Part shown: positions 25,606 to 34,938 of the stretch, piece by piece
Numbering within the stretch: the first letter of the stretch is position 1
Layout: every line of letters begins with the position of its first letter
Assembly (NCBI GenBank): GCA_023663805.1
Contig: JAMPGR010000013.1
Span: forward strand, 1 to 34,975
DNA from: Clostridium sp.
Lineage (GTDB): Bacteria; Bacteroidota; Bacteroidia; Bacteroidales; Muribaculaceae
Reading direction: 5' to 3'
Length of the DNA: 34,975 nucleotides
Position numbers and translations under genes: made by a program
Notes under the pieces: model-generated
Databases searched by the model: none
Seen by the model: the letters and a program-made list of their open reading frames with translations, nothing else
What the model was told of the DNA's origin: nothing

Positions 25606-28530
25606 ATGATACGAAGAAGAACCTGCCTTTTCGGACTGCTCGTTGTTGTCGTGCTGGCTACAAACACGACGAAGGCTCTGCGTCCGACACCCCCAACATA
25701 TCCCTCGATCAACGCCGTCGCCTGGTCGAAACCTGCGATCCATTGGGCTGACTCTGTCATGTCGACTCTGACCGAGCGGGAGAAGATCGCCCAGTTGTTC
25801 ATCCCCCACCTTGTCATCAAGGATGATGCGGCCGGACGTGCGCTCCTCGACAAGATGGTCGACCAGAACGGGGTCGGCGGAATTCTGCTCGGAAAGGGGA
25901 CTATCCTCTCATACAACGCGCTGATAAACCGCGCGTGCGACGAGGCGAAAGTGCCTCCTCTCGTGACGCTCGACGGAGAATGGGGCCCGGCGATGCGCCT
26001 GACCGACGTCACCCGCTTCCCCTACAATATGGCTCTCGGCTCCATCCGCGATATGGAACTGATTGAGGAATATGGGCGCGAGGTCGCGCGCCAGTGCCGC
26101 GCCCTCGGAATTACGGTCGACTTCGCCCCTGTCGCCGACGTCAACTCGAATCCGGCCAACCCCGTGATAGGCTACCGGTCGTTTGGCGAAGATCCCGAAC
26201 GGGTTGCCGAGGCGGTCGCGGCGTTCAGCCGCGGGCTTGAGAGCGGGGGTGTCATGGCTGTAGCGAAGCATTTTCCCGGCCACGGCGACACCTCCTCCGA
26301 CTCCCACAAGACCCTTCCTGTCGTTGACCATTCGCGCGAGACCCTCGGAGATGTCGACCTCGTTCCGTTTAAAAAATTCATCGAAGAGGATTTCTCCGGC
26401 ATTATGGTCGGACATCTCAGCGTACCTTCTGTCGACCCTTCGGGGACGCCGGCGTCGCTGTCACACACGCTGACAACGAGTCTGCTGAAAGAATCGATGG
26501 GGTTCAAAGGACTCGTCTTCACCGATGCTCTCGCAATGAAGGGCGCATCGACCGGCGGAAACAACTGCGTTGCTGCTCTGAAGGCAGGGGCAGATATGCT
26601 TCTCGGCTCAGCCTCGCCGATAACGGATATAGACGCGGTCGCGGCGGCAGTGCGCAGCGGAAATATCTCCCGGGAGGTGATCGATCAACGTTGCCGGAAG
26701 GTACTCGCATATAAATATGCCCTCGGGCTCGACCGGCCCCAGCGGCTGAAAACCGCCGAAGAGGCGAAGCGTCTGCTCGCTCCGGCAAATTCGTCGGAAC
26801 TGCGCAAACGTCTCGCCGCAGCAACCGTCACGGTTCTCCACGACAACGCAGGACTCCTGCCGATCGAGGATTTCGCCGGAAAGCGTATCGCGGTCGTGAC
26901 GCTCGGCGCGGGTCAGAACGACAATTTCGCCAGGACATGCCGCGAGTATGGCGATGTCGACTTATTCGCCATCCCGGCCGACGGCGCCCTGAGCGACGCG
27001 ACCCTCGCGAAACTGAAGAAATACGACGTCGTCATCTCGCTGGCGGTCAACGACCGCCAGTCTTCGCGCAGTGCCTTCGCCAGGCTCAGTACACTTCCGG
27101 GGCTGATCGGCGTCTTCTGCATGAACCCCTATAAGATGGCTAACTTTGGCGCACGACTCAGCGACATACCGGCACTCGTTGTCTCAGGCGACGATACCCC
27201 TGAAATTAGATCGGCTGTCGCCGAAGCGGTTTTCGGAGGTGTCGGGGCAGACGGCTGCATGCCGGTCAATCTGACCGGTATCGCCCGGCTCGGCGACGGA
27301 AAACATATCAGGCAAGAGCGGCTGAACGAGGAGGCTGTCACCCCTCCGTCGCTCGAAGCCGGAGCGGGAGTTCCGCAGCTAAGCCGCGAGATCGACCGGA
27401 TTGTCAGCGACGCGATTGCTCAGAAGGCATTCCCCGGCGCTCAGGTTATCGTTGCGCAAAAAGGGAAGATTATCCACAACCGGAATTACGGATACACCGA
27501 CTACGACCGCCGGAACGCCGTGACCGACACGACGATGTTTGACCTGGCGAGCATGACGAAAGCGACGGCGACACTCTGCGGCCTGATGAAGGCCTACGAC
27601 GAGGGTCTTTTCAAACTCGACGATCCAGTCAGCCAATATGTTCCCGGAATGAATCGCCCCGACAAACGCGACATAACCTTCACCCAGTTGCTCCACCATA
27701 CCAGCGGATTCCCCGCGACGATCAATCCGGTCGGGATTGCCTCGGTCAGTAATGGAAAAGGAAAACCCCGCGACATTCGTCCCGAGATTGTTTCGAGGCA
27801 TCAGAGCAATGAATTCGACATCGCTATGGCCGACGGACTCTGGGTCGGAGAGGCGACGCTCGATTCTCTGATGAACCGTATCCACGATGTTCCGCTGAAA
27901 TCTAAAACCTACCGCTACAGCGACCTGAATTTCTGCATCCTGAAGGAGGCCCTGGAGAATATGACGGGCGTGCCGCTCGACCAGTGGGTCGAAACCGAGA
28001 TATTCATGCCGATGGGGATCACGCATATGACCTTCAATCCGCTCGAGGCAGGACATCTCCGTTCGAACATTGCTCCGACCGAGACCGACAAGGATTTCCG
28101 CCGTCAGAAGATCCACGGATATGTCCACGACGAGACCGCCGCACTCAGCGGAGGTGTCCAGGGTAACGCCGGACTCTTCTCCGACGCCTTTGATGTCGCC
28201 CAGATCTGCCAGATGCTCCTCGACAACGGTCGCTACGGCGGCGAAACGATTATCAACCCTTCGACAGTCAGACTGTTCACCACGACATCGTCGCGCGACG
28301 GACGCCGTTTCCTCGGTTTCGACCGACAGCCCGAAGATTCTCCCGCCCCGCCGTCGACATACGGCCACAACGGTTTCACCGGCACATGTTTCTGGGTCGA
28401 TCCCGATAACGACATCGTCATCGTTTTCCTCTCAAACCGCGTCAACCCTTCGCGCACAAATCCAACCTTCTCCCGGCTCAAGCCGCGAACGGCCGTAATC
28501 GAGACAGTTTATAAAAATCTTGTGAAATGA
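25606..28530 (+). CDS. GH3 beta-N-acetylglucosaminidase-like / serine hydrolase fusion
   Basis: A 974-residue exported fusion with an N-terminal hydrophobic signal (LFGLLVVVVLATNTTKA). The GH3 domain (about 45-400) carries the NagZ-like loop KHFPGHGDTSSDSHKTLP (K221-H222 onward, with the catalytic His/Asp dyad region) and the nucleophile D307 in FTDALAMKG. A linker domain (about 410-590) resembles a GH3 C-terminal sandwich. The C-terminal beta-lactamase-like domain has S649-x-x-K652 (SMTK), Y771-S-D and H921-N-G, as in class C/EstB-type enzymes. Family knowledge: such fusions occur in Bacteroidetes and are thought to act on muropeptides or chitobiose-type sugars; the serine hydrolase substrate is unknown. 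Co-transcribed with the nucleotidase upstream and the TPR protein downstream (ATGA). Confidence 0.93.
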   Translation: MIRRRTCLFGLLVVVVLATNTTKALRPTPPTYPSINAVAWSKPAIHWADSVMSTLTEREKIAQLFIPHLVIKDDAAGRALLDKMVDQNGVGGILLGKGTILSYNALINRACDEAKVPPLVTLDGEWGPAMRLTDVTRFPYNMALGSIRDMELIEEYGREVARQCRALGITVDFAPVADVNSNPANPVIGYRSFGEDPERVAEAVAAFSRGLESGGVMAVAKHFPGHGDTSSDSHKTLPVVDHSRETLGDVDLVPFKKFIEEDFSGIMVGHLSVPSVDPSGTPASLSHTLTTSLLKESMGFKGLVFTDALAMKGASTGGNNCVAALKAGADMLLGSASPITDIDAVAAAVRSGNISREVIDQRCRKVLAYKYALGLDRPQRLKTAEEAKRLLAPANSSELRKRLAAATVTVLHDNAGLLPIEDFAGKRIAVVTLGAGQNDNFARTCREYGDVDLFAIPADGALSDATLAKLKKYDVVISLAVNDRQSSRSAFARLSTLPGLIGVFCMNPYKMANFGARLSDIPALVVSGDDTPEIRSAVAEAVFGGVGADGCMPVNLTGIARLGDGKHIRQERLNEEAVTPPSLEAGAGVPQLSREIDRIVSDAIAQKAFPGAQVIVAQKGKIIHNRNYGYTDYDRRNAVTDTTMFDLASMTKATATLCGLMKAYDEGLFKLDDPVSQYVPGMNRPDKRDITFTQLLHHTSGFPATINPVGIASVSNGKGKPRDIRPEIVSRHQSNEFDIAMADGLWVGEATLDSLMNRIHDVPLKSKTYRYSDLNFCILKEALENMTGVPLDQWVETEIFMPMGITHMTFNPLEAGHLRSNIAPTETDKDFRRQKIHGYVHDETAALSGGVQGNAGLFSDAFDVAQICQMLLDNGRYGGETIINPSTVRLFTTTSSRDGRRFLGFDRQPEDSPAPPSTYGHNGFTGTCFWVDPDNDIVIVFLSNRVNPSRTNPTFSRLKPRTAVIETVYKNLVK

Positions 28531-28805
28531 CAAAAAACCAGATAAAGAAACTCGAAAATCTCATATCCGCCGGCCATCTCGCAGAGGCCATCGGGATCCT
28601 CGACCGGGAGATTGAACTTTCTCCCGATGACCCGGATCTCTACTTTCGTCGCGGAAAAATCAACTGGCGTCTCGGCCGGCGACCTGCAGCAACCTCCGAC
28701 TATCTGAAGGCAACGGCGCTCGACCCGGAGAGTCCGGCCCGGGAGGCACTCGAGTTCGCCCGCCGCATCGAGTCGTTCTACAACCCCGACCTGCTGAACC
28801 CATAG
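28527..28805 (+). CDS. Small TPR protein
   Basis: A 92-residue soluble protein with about two TPR units: AGHLAEAIGILDREIELSPDDPD (about 16-38) and WRLGRRPAATSDYLKATALDPESP (about 49-72). No signal peptide, so it is probably cytoplasmic, although its upstream partner is exported. Its ATG overlaps the fusion-gene stop in ATGA, implying coupled translation. Small two-TPR proteins of this kind are common in Bacteroidetes; role unknown. Confidence 0.85.
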   Translation: MTKNQIKKLENLISAGHLAEAIGILDREIELSPDDPDLYFRRGKINWRLGRRPAATSDYLKATALDPESPAREALEFARRIESFYNPDLLNP

Positions 28806-28837
28806 CGGCCCGTCAGAAAAAAAATTGCTGAAATTTT

Positions 28838-28866
28838 TTGCGTAAACCAAAAGTTTCGTAAATTTG
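28838..28866 (+). promoter_or_regulatory. Promoter of the phosphohexomutase gene
   Basis: TTG at 28838-28840, 18 bases, then TAAATTTG at 28859-28866, matching TAnnTTTG. The leader is about 50 bases and rich in A, as usual for well-expressed Bacteroidetes genes. Confidence 0.68.
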
Positions 28867-28923
28867 TTCGCAATCTGTAGACAATAACGAATAACCAAAA
28901 TTCTAAATAAACTTAAACGATAA

Positions 28924-30675
28924 ATGGAAACACAGGACCAACTGAACGTAATCGTCGAGAGAGCAAAGAAATGGCTCTCCCCCGAGTATGACGCCGAGAC
29001 CCGCGCCGAAGTGCAGCGTATGCTCGACGCCGACGACAAGACCGAACTGATCGAATCGTTCTACCGCGACCTCGAATTCGGAACCGGCGGTCTCCGTGGA
29101 ATCATGGGTGCAGGCACGAACCGTATGAACAAATACACGGTCGCATCCGCAACCCAGGGCCTCGCAAACTACTTGAACGAATGTTTCAAGGACCTCCCCG
29201 AGATCAAAGTGGCCGTGGGTCACGACGTCCGTAACAACAGCCGTCTCTTCGCCGAGATCGTCGCCGACGTCTTCTCCGCCAACGGCATCACCGTCTATCT
29301 CTTCGACTCCTTCCGCCCGACCCCCGAACTTTCGTTCGCTATCCGTCACCTTGGATGCCAGAGCGGCGTGAACATCACCGCCTCCCACAACCCGAAGGAA
29401 TATAACGGCTACAAGGCATACTGGGAGGATGGCGCTCAGATCATCGCTCCCCACGACAAGAACATCATCGACCATGTGCTCCGCATCAAGGATATCGGCG
29501 ATGTAAAGATGACAGGCGACAAGAGCCGCATCCACACGATTGGCGCCGAGGTCGACAAAGTCTACCTCGAGAAGATCAAAGGTCTCTCGCTCAGCCCCGA
29601 GGCTATCGCCCGCCACAAGGATATGAAGATCGTCTACACCCCGATCCACGGAACCGGCGTCAAACTGATCCCTGAATCGCTCCATAACTATGGCTTCGAG
29701 AACATTATCCACGTTCCCGAACAGGATGTCACCGACGGAAACTTCCCGACTGTTGCTTCGCCTAACCCCGAGAATCCCCCGGCAATGGCGATGGCTATCG
29801 CGAAGGCCAAGGAGGTCGGCGCCGATCTTGTCATGGCTTCCGACCCCGATGCCGACCGTGTTGGTGCCGTCATCCGCGACGCACACGGAGAATATGTCCT
29901 TCTGAACGGCAACCAGATCGTCATGATCCTTCTGAACTATCTGATTACCCGTAACCGCGAACTCGGCAAACTGACCGGCAAGGAATATATCGTCAAGACA
30001 ATCGTGACGACCGAGACAATCAAATCGATCGCCGACGCGAACGACATCACGATGTATGACTGCTACACAGGCTTCAAATGGATCGCAGCCGTCATCCGCG
30101 AAAACGAACAGACCGCACGCTATCTCGGCGGCGGCGAAGAGAGTTACGGCTTCCTCGCCGAGACATTCGTCCGCGACAAAGACGCCGTCTCGGCTGTTTC
30201 GCTCCTCGCCGAGGCTGCCGCATGGGCCAAGGATCAGAACCTCGACTTCCTCGGCATGCTCCAGGATATCTATATGAAATATGGCTTCAGCCACGAAGTT
30301 GGTGTCTCTGTCGTCCGTCCCGGCAAATCCGGAGCCGAAGAAATCCAGCGGATGATGAAGGAATTCCGCGAAAACCCGCCGAAGGATCTCGACGGCTCGA
30401 AGGTCGTCGTCATCAAGGATTACGCCTCGCTGACGAAGACAAACACCGAAACCGGAACAACCGAGAAACTCGACATGCCGACGACATCAAACGTGCTCCA
30501 GTATTTCACCGCCGACGGCACGAAGGTCTCGATCCGTCCCTCCGGAACCGAACCGAAGATCAAGTTCTACATGGAGGTTCGCGATACCCTCGCTTCGCCG
30601 GCCGACTATGACCGCGCCAACAACGACACGGCCGCGAAAGTCGAACGTATCAAGAAAGAACTCGGCATCGCCTGA
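28924..30675 (+). CDS. Phosphoglucomutase / phosphomannomutase
   Basis: A 583-residue alpha-D-phosphohexomutase. The active phosphoserine loop is ITASHNPKEYNGYK with S154; the metal loop is DPDADRVG (307-314); the sugar loop is GGGEESYGF (402-410); the phosphate-binding loop is RPSGTEPKIKF (538-548). Length and the GGEESYGF version fit the PgcA/phosphoglucomutase-2-like group, which interconverts hexose or pentose 1- and 6-/5-phosphates; specificity for glucose, mannose or ribose is not decided by sequence. Monocistronic, with its own promoter and a strong terminator. Codon choice is strongly biased to C-ending codons, suggesting high expression. Confidence 0.96.
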   Translation: METQDQLNVIVERAKKWLSPEYDAETRAEVQRMLDADDKTELIESFYRDLEFGTGGLRGIMGAGTNRMNKYTVASATQGLANYLNECFKDLPEIKVAVGHDVRNNSRLFAEIVADVFSANGITVYLFDSFRPTPELSFAIRHLGCQSGVNITASHNPKEYNGYKAYWEDGAQIIAPHDKNIIDHVLRIKDIGDVKMTGDKSRIHTIGAEVDKVYLEKIKGLSLSPEAIARHKDMKIVYTPIHGTGVKLIPESLHNYGFENIIHVPEQDVTDGNFPTVASPNPENPPAMAMAIAKAKEVGADLVMASDPDADRVGAVIRDAHGEYVLLNGNQIVMILLNYLITRNRELGKLTGKEYIVKTIVTTETIKSIADANDITMYDCYTGFKWIAAVIRENEQTARYLGGGEESYGFLAETFVRDKDAVSAVSLLAEAAAWAKDQNLDFLGMLQDIYMKYGFSHEVGVSVVRPGKSGAEEIQRMMKEFRENPPKDLDGSKVVVIKDYASLTKTNTETGTTEKLDMPTTSNVLQYFTADGTKVSIRPSGTEPKIKFYMEVRDTLASPADYDRANNDTAAKVERIKKELGIA

Positions 30676-30695
30676 TTTCTGATCTTCTCCATTAT

Positions 30696-30731
30696 AGTCC
30701 CGGGATTCAACACGATCCCGGGACTTTTTTT
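30696..30731 (+). terminator. Rho-independent terminator after the phosphohexomutase
   Basis: AGTCCCGGGAT (30696-30706) pairs perfectly with ATCCCGGGACT (30715-30725) over an eight-base loop, followed by a run of T. It is 20 bases after the stop codon. Confidence 0.93.
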
Positions 30732-30763
30732 CGAACCATTTTCCCCGCAGGTCTGTTTATAGG

Positions 30764-30777
30764 GCATAAATTTATGC
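30764..30777. promoter_or_regulatory. GCATAAATTTATGC palindrome before the DcaP-like gene
   Basis: A perfect 14-base palindrome 15 bases before the ATG at 30793. It includes TAAATTTA, one base from the TAnnTTTG box, so it may be a weak -7 region, an operator, or both. No better promoter is visible between the terminator and the gene. Confidence 0.4.
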
Positions 30778-30792
30778 TTAACAACAGCTGCT

Positions 30793-32094
30793 ATGAAACA
30801 ATTGACAACTATTATTCTGCTCATCGCCGCGGTTATCTTCCAAGGCGAAGCGCAGTCTCTCGTCGACCAGCAGATGGATTCGCTAATCGCGTCCCATAAG
30901 TTCATCACCTTCGGCGGTCACGAGGGGGATTCGCCCGAGGTCGACTCGATTCGCTCCCTCGTAGAGAATTTCTACTACGACCAGTTCCGCAATTCGATGG
31001 ATCCGGCTGCTCCATATTTCATGTTTATCAGCAAAGACGCCAACCTTGCGATGGGTATCGGCGGAATGGTTCGTATGCGCGGCTATTTCGACTGGGGAGG
31101 TGCTATCCCCTCGAGCGGATTCGCGCCGATCCTGATCCAAATGCAGAAAAACGAACTGAACGACAAGACTCTCGGCACGACCCCGGCCGGTACCGCACTC
31201 TTTTTCCGCGTCATCGGCCGCAACGCGAAACTCGGCCTCTACCAACTCTATATCGAGGCGAATTTCAATGGCTACGGCAGCCGCGACTTCCACCTGAAGA
31301 AGGCCTACGCGACGATAAACGACTGGACCATAGGCTACGCTGCGTCGACCTTCAGCGATCCCGCGGCCGAATCTCCGATTATCGATGCTGCCGGACAGAA
31401 CGCGAAGATGAGTCATACGGCCGTGCTTGTCCGCTGGATGCATACCTGGCAGTCTCGCTGGACCCTCGCCGCTTCGGTCGAACAGCCCTCGATCCAGGGG
31501 ATCAACAGCGATCAGGCAAAGGTCCGCAGCCAGTGGGTCCCCGATGTCGCTCTCTTCGGACAATATGAGTGGGGGAAATCGGCCCACGTCCGCCTCGCCG
31601 GCATCATCCGACAACTCCCTTACCGCGACCTCGTCACGGGACGCAACTACACTTCAGAAGGCTGGGGAATTCAGTTAAGCACAGTTTTCCATCCAATAGA
31701 CTGCCTGACATTCTACGGCGTGGCCAACACCGGAAAGGGCTACGGATCGCTCGGCGGTGACCTCGTAACCGGAAATTACGATCTCGTCGCCGACCCGCTC
31801 CGGCCCGGTCGCGCCTACGCTCCGAAATCGTGGGGCTACTTTGTCGGACTCCAATACAATATCCGGCCGAATCTATACGTCTCGACGACCTTCAGCCAGA
31901 ACCGCTATCTTCCGTCGAAGGCTGTGTCGCCCGACGAATATAAGTATGGTCTCTTCTCGGCTACGAATGTCGTATGGAACCTGACCCCGAGAATCCAGGC
32001 CGGAATAGAACTCGATCTCGGCAAACGTCAGAATTTCAGCGGCGACCACCGTTGGGCCCACCGTATAGGAGCTCTCGCCGGGTTCTCTTTCTGA
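30793..32094 (+). CDS. DcaP-like outer-membrane porin
   Basis: A 433-residue exported protein: signal peptide MKQLTTIILLIAAVIFQGEAQ, then a periplasmic or helical N-terminal part (to about 65), then a beta-barrel from FMFISKDANLAMGIGGMVRMRGYFDW to the final GALAGFSF. The terminal Phe and the many alternating strands ending in aromatic residues fit an outer-membrane barrel. The GxxVRMRGYFDWGG and 'lytic' DcaP-type arrangement suggest the DcaP trimeric porin group, which lets small anionic or dicarboxylic solutes through in other bacteria. Cargo here is unknown. It stands alone between a terminator and the next promoter. Confidence 0.85.
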   Translation: MKQLTTIILLIAAVIFQGEAQSLVDQQMDSLIASHKFITFGGHEGDSPEVDSIRSLVENFYYDQFRNSMDPAAPYFMFISKDANLAMGIGGMVRMRGYFDWGGAIPSSGFAPILIQMQKNELNDKTLGTTPAGTALFFRVIGRNAKLGLYQLYIEANFNGYGSRDFHLKKAYATINDWTIGYAASTFSDPAAESPIIDAAGQNAKMSHTAVLVRWMHTWQSRWTLAASVEQPSIQGINSDQAKVRSQWVPDVALFGQYEWGKSAHVRLAGIIRQLPYRDLVTGRNYTSEGWGIQLSTVFHPIDCLTFYGVANTGKGYGSLGGDLVTGNYDLVADPLRPGRAYAPKSWGYFVGLQYNIRPNLYVSTTFSQNRYLPSKAVSPDEYKYGLFSATNVVWNLTPRIQAGIELDLGKRQNFSGDHRWAHRIGALAGFSF

Positions 32095-32136
32095 TTTTTT
32101 AACCGACAGAATGAGTGCCGTTCCAAAAATAATTCG

Positions 32137-32144
32137 TAAGTTTG
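32137..32144 (+). promoter_or_regulatory. Promoter -7 box of the DUF4301 gene
   Basis: TAAGTTTG matches TAnnTTTG, 68 bases before the ATG at 32213. The -33 region is weak. The leader contains a small GC hairpin, CGGGG-aacg-CCCCG (32158-32171), too short and without a U run to be a terminator. Confidence 0.55.
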
Positions 32145-32212
32145 GGGACTGAAACTCCGGGGAACGCCCCGAACCATACCGAAATTCAAATAATCAGAAA
32201 AACGATAACGAA

Positions 32213-33736
32213 ATGTTCCGCCAAGAAGATCTCGACCTTATCGCTAAAAAAGGTCTGACAGAAGAGCAGGTCAACGCCCAGCTCGAAAGATTCCGCACAG
32301 GTTTCCCTTATCTCGAAATCGTCGCCGCCGCCCGCCAGGGTAACGGTATCGTCAAACTGACGGCCGACGAAGAACAGGCTGCCATCTCACGCTGGGACCA
32401 GTATCTCGCCGACGGCGGCGAGGTCGTCAAATTCGTCCCCGCATCGGGAGCCGCTTCGCGCATGTTCAAGTCTCTTTTCGCCTTCGTCGACTCCGCCGAG
32501 GCTCATCCCGCCCCCGGTTCGCCCGTCGCGCAGTTGCTCTCGAACCCCGACGAACTCCCGTTCCGCGAGGATCTCGACGCGACGTGCCGCCGCCTCTATT
32601 CGACCAGTCTCGAGGACCTTCTCGCCGCCGGCGAGGAGAAGAAGGTCATCTCGGCCTTGATTCTCCCCGAAGGTATGAACTACGGCGGACTGCCGAAAGG
32701 TCTGCTGAAATTCCACCGCTATCCCGACGGCTCCCGTACACCCGTCGAGGAACAACTGACCGAAGGCGCCCAGACCGCAGCGAACGGCAAGGGGGAGGTC
32801 AACCTCCACTTCACTGTCTCGTCGAACCACCGCAAACTCTTCGAGGAGAAACTCGCCGAGGTTGTCCCCGAAACCGAGAAACGCACCGGTCTGAAATTCA
32901 ACGTCACCCTGAGCGAACAGAAGCCCTCGACCGACACAATCGCCGTCAACCCCGACAACACCCCCTTCATCGAAGACGGACACCTCCTGTTCCGTCCGGG
33001 CGGCCACGGGGCTTTGATCGAGAATCTGAGCGATATGGCCCAGGCCGTAGTCTTCATCAAGAATATCGACAATGTCGTTCCTGACAGCCGTCGCGACGCT
33101 ACTGTCCGTTATAAGAAGGTGATAGCCGGGTATATGATCCAGCTCCACGACACAATCCAGCGCTATCAGATCGCCCTCAACCACGGCGACTACGACACCG
33201 CCCTGCTGAAGGAGATGCTCTCTTTCGCCGAGAGCACCCTCTCGATCCGCAGCCCGAAGACCGCCTCGATGAACGACGCCGCTCTCGCTGTCTATCTTTT
33301 CGGGAAATTCAACCGTCCGCTCCGCGTCTGCGGAATGGTCCGGAACGAGGGCGAACCGGGCGGAGGTCCGTTCATCGCCGTCAACCCCGACGGATCCTCT
33401 TCGCCACAGGTGCTCGAAAGCACACAGATTGATCCCGACAACGCCGAATATCAGGCGATGATGAAGTCGGCGACGCATTTCAACCCCGTCGACCTCGTCT
33501 GCTATATAAAGGATATCAACGGCGCGAAATACCGTCTCCCCGACTATGTAGATCCCGCGACCGGATTTATCTCCTCGAAGTCGAGCAACGGAAAGGAACT
33601 CCGCGCCCTCGAACTCCCCGGCCTCTGGAACGGCGCGATGAGCGACTGGACGACCGTCTTTGTCGAAGTGCCGATCGAGACGTTCAACCCCGTCAAGACT
33701 GTTAACGATCTGCTTCGTCCGGCCCATCAGGGATAA
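32213..33736 (+). CDS. DUF4301 family protein, possibly nucleotidyltransferase-like
   Basis: A 507-residue cytosolic protein that I recognise as the DUF4301 family, common in Bacteroidetes and of unknown function. The early block FVPASGAASRMFKSL (P76 to M84 and on) and LPKGLLKFHRYP (P161-K162-G163) resemble, in order and spacing logic, the phosphate-binding GGxGTR and PKGLL motifs of sugar-nucleotide pyrophosphorylases; VNLHFTVSSNHRKLFEEKL would be the next strand-helix. The C-terminal part has MVRNEGEPGGGPF and HFNPVDLVCYIKDINGAKY. The resemblance is by eye only. Monocistronic, between its own promoter and a hairpin. Confidence 0.88.
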   Translation: MFRQEDLDLIAKKGLTEEQVNAQLERFRTGFPYLEIVAAARQGNGIVKLTADEEQAAISRWDQYLADGGEVVKFVPASGAASRMFKSLFAFVDSAEAHPAPGSPVAQLLSNPDELPFREDLDATCRRLYSTSLEDLLAAGEEKKVISALILPEGMNYGGLPKGLLKFHRYPDGSRTPVEEQLTEGAQTAANGKGEVNLHFTVSSNHRKLFEEKLAEVVPETEKRTGLKFNVTLSEQKPSTDTIAVNPDNTPFIEDGHLLFRPGGHGALIENLSDMAQAVVFIKNIDNVVPDSRRDATVRYKKVIAGYMIQLHDTIQRYQIALNHGDYDTALLKEMLSFAESTLSIRSPKTASMNDAALAVYLFGKFNRPLRVCGMVRNEGEPGGGPFIAVNPDGSSSPQVLESTQIDPDNAEYQAMMKSATHFNPVDLVCYIKDINGAKYRLPDYVDPATGFISSKSSNGKELRALELPGLWNGAMSDWTTVFVEVPIETFNPVKTVNDLLRPAHQG

Positions 33737-33752
33737 TCCGTAAACCACAAAT

Positions 33753-33798
33753 TCCGGTCCGCCCCGAAAACACTCCGGACGGACCGGACGTTTTATTT
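33753..33798 (+). terminator. Probable terminator after DUF4301
   Basis: TCCGGTCCG (33753-33761) pairs with CGGACCGGA (33780-33788) across an 18-base loop, followed by TTTTATTT. The long loop and interrupted T run make it weaker than the others. Confidence 0.6.
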
Positions 33799-33821
33799 CT
33801 GAATGACGAAACGCAAAGATT

Positions 33822-34919
33822 ATGCTGAGCAAGAAAGAGGAGATAAAACGGTTGTGGCGCGAAACGTTCGGCGATACGCGCGATTATGTCGAGATGTATT
33901 TCGACCGCGTCTACCGCGACGACGATGCGATGACGGTCACGGTCGGCGAGGGGAACGAACGGAGGCTTGTCAGTTCGCTATTGTTGCAGCCCTACAGGAT
34001 GACCTTCGGCTCGGCCACCCCCGACGGCGTCGGCGTCTCCTATATCGCCGGAGCCGCAACGCTCCGCCAGGCCCGCGGCAAAGGATATATGTCGATGTTG
34101 ATCAACGATGCGCTCCGCCGCTCGTTCGTCCGGGGCGATATGCTCTGCGCGCTGATTCCCGCCGAGGACTGGCTGACCGGATTCTACAGTCGTTTCGGTT
34201 TCAGGACGGTCTTCTACTCAGACTGTATGCTCTATACGGCGCTCCACGAATTCGAGGTCGGGGGAGAGTGGGTCTCCTTCGACGACCACTTCGACCCGCG
34301 GATCTACGACTGCTTCTGCCGCTTCGAATCGGAGTCGCGCGAATGGACTGTATGCCACGACCGCCGCGATTTCCTGAATATTCTCGATGATATGGCGATG
34401 GACCGCGGGGCGTTTGCAGCGGTAGGTCCGGCCGGATCAGCCCTCCCGACGGCGATGGCCTGGTGTGTCCCCGACAGCGATGGTCACTCGGTTACGGTCA
34501 CGAAGGTTATGGGTTCCGACGAAACCTCGCGCCGGGCGGCCTTGAGGGAACTGCGGCGCAGTTTTCCCGGATTGCCGTTCAAGGTTCTGATGACCCCGGC
34601 CGAGCATACATCCCGCTTCCTGATACCGAGGGGAATGGGACGTGTCGTCAGTGTCATGGCCGCCCTCGGGCCGCTCGCCTCCGAGAATCCCGGATGGAAG
34701 TCGCGGATCCGTGTCAGCGATCCGATAATTCCGGAAAATAACCAGACATTCGTTATCGGCCACGGAAAAGTCTCGGTTGACGACAATCCGGGCTCGATCC
34801 GTCCCGACTTCGACATCGACATAGCGACTTTCACCGCCATACTCTTCAGTTCGGCCGATATCGCCTCTATTCTCAGATTCCCTTCGCGGCGTCCCGATAT
34901 GTATCTTATGTTAGACTAA
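33822..34919 (+). CDS. Eis-like GNAT acetyltransferase
   Basis: A 365-residue soluble protein with an N-terminal GNAT fold: SYIAGAATLRQARGKGYMSMLI contains the acetyl-CoA pyrophosphate loop (R-x-G-x-G), followed by CALIPAEDWLTGFYSRFGF, the family's catalytic-side strand. Length (GNAT usually about 150) and the second half, ending with a hydrophobic SCP2-like part (FDIDIATFTAILFSSADIASIL), match Eis-type proteins built of two GNAT modules and a sterol-carrier-like domain. Substrate is unknown; Eis homologues acetylate amines on aminoglycosides or peptides. It begins after the hairpin at 33753-33798 without a clear promoter, so some read-through may serve it. The ATG at 33822 is favoured since the protein begins with the usual KEEIKRLW helix. 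Confidence 0.85.
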   Translation: MLSKKEEIKRLWRETFGDTRDYVEMYFDRVYRDDDAMTVTVGEGNERRLVSSLLLQPYRMTFGSATPDGVGVSYIAGAATLRQARGKGYMSMLINDALRRSFVRGDMLCALIPAEDWLTGFYSRFGFRTVFYSDCMLYTALHEFEVGGEWVSFDDHFDPRIYDCFCRFESESREWTVCHDRRDFLNILDDMAMDRGAFAAVGPAGSALPTAMAWCVPDSDGHSVTVTKVMGSDETSRRAALRELRRSFPGLPFKVLMTPAEHTSRFLIPRGMGRVVSVMAALGPLASENPGWKSRIRVSDPIIPENNQTFVIGHGKVSVDDNPGSIRPDFDIDIATFTAILFSSADIASILRFPSRRPDMYLMLD

Positions 34920-34938
34920 ATAAACAGACTATTTATAT

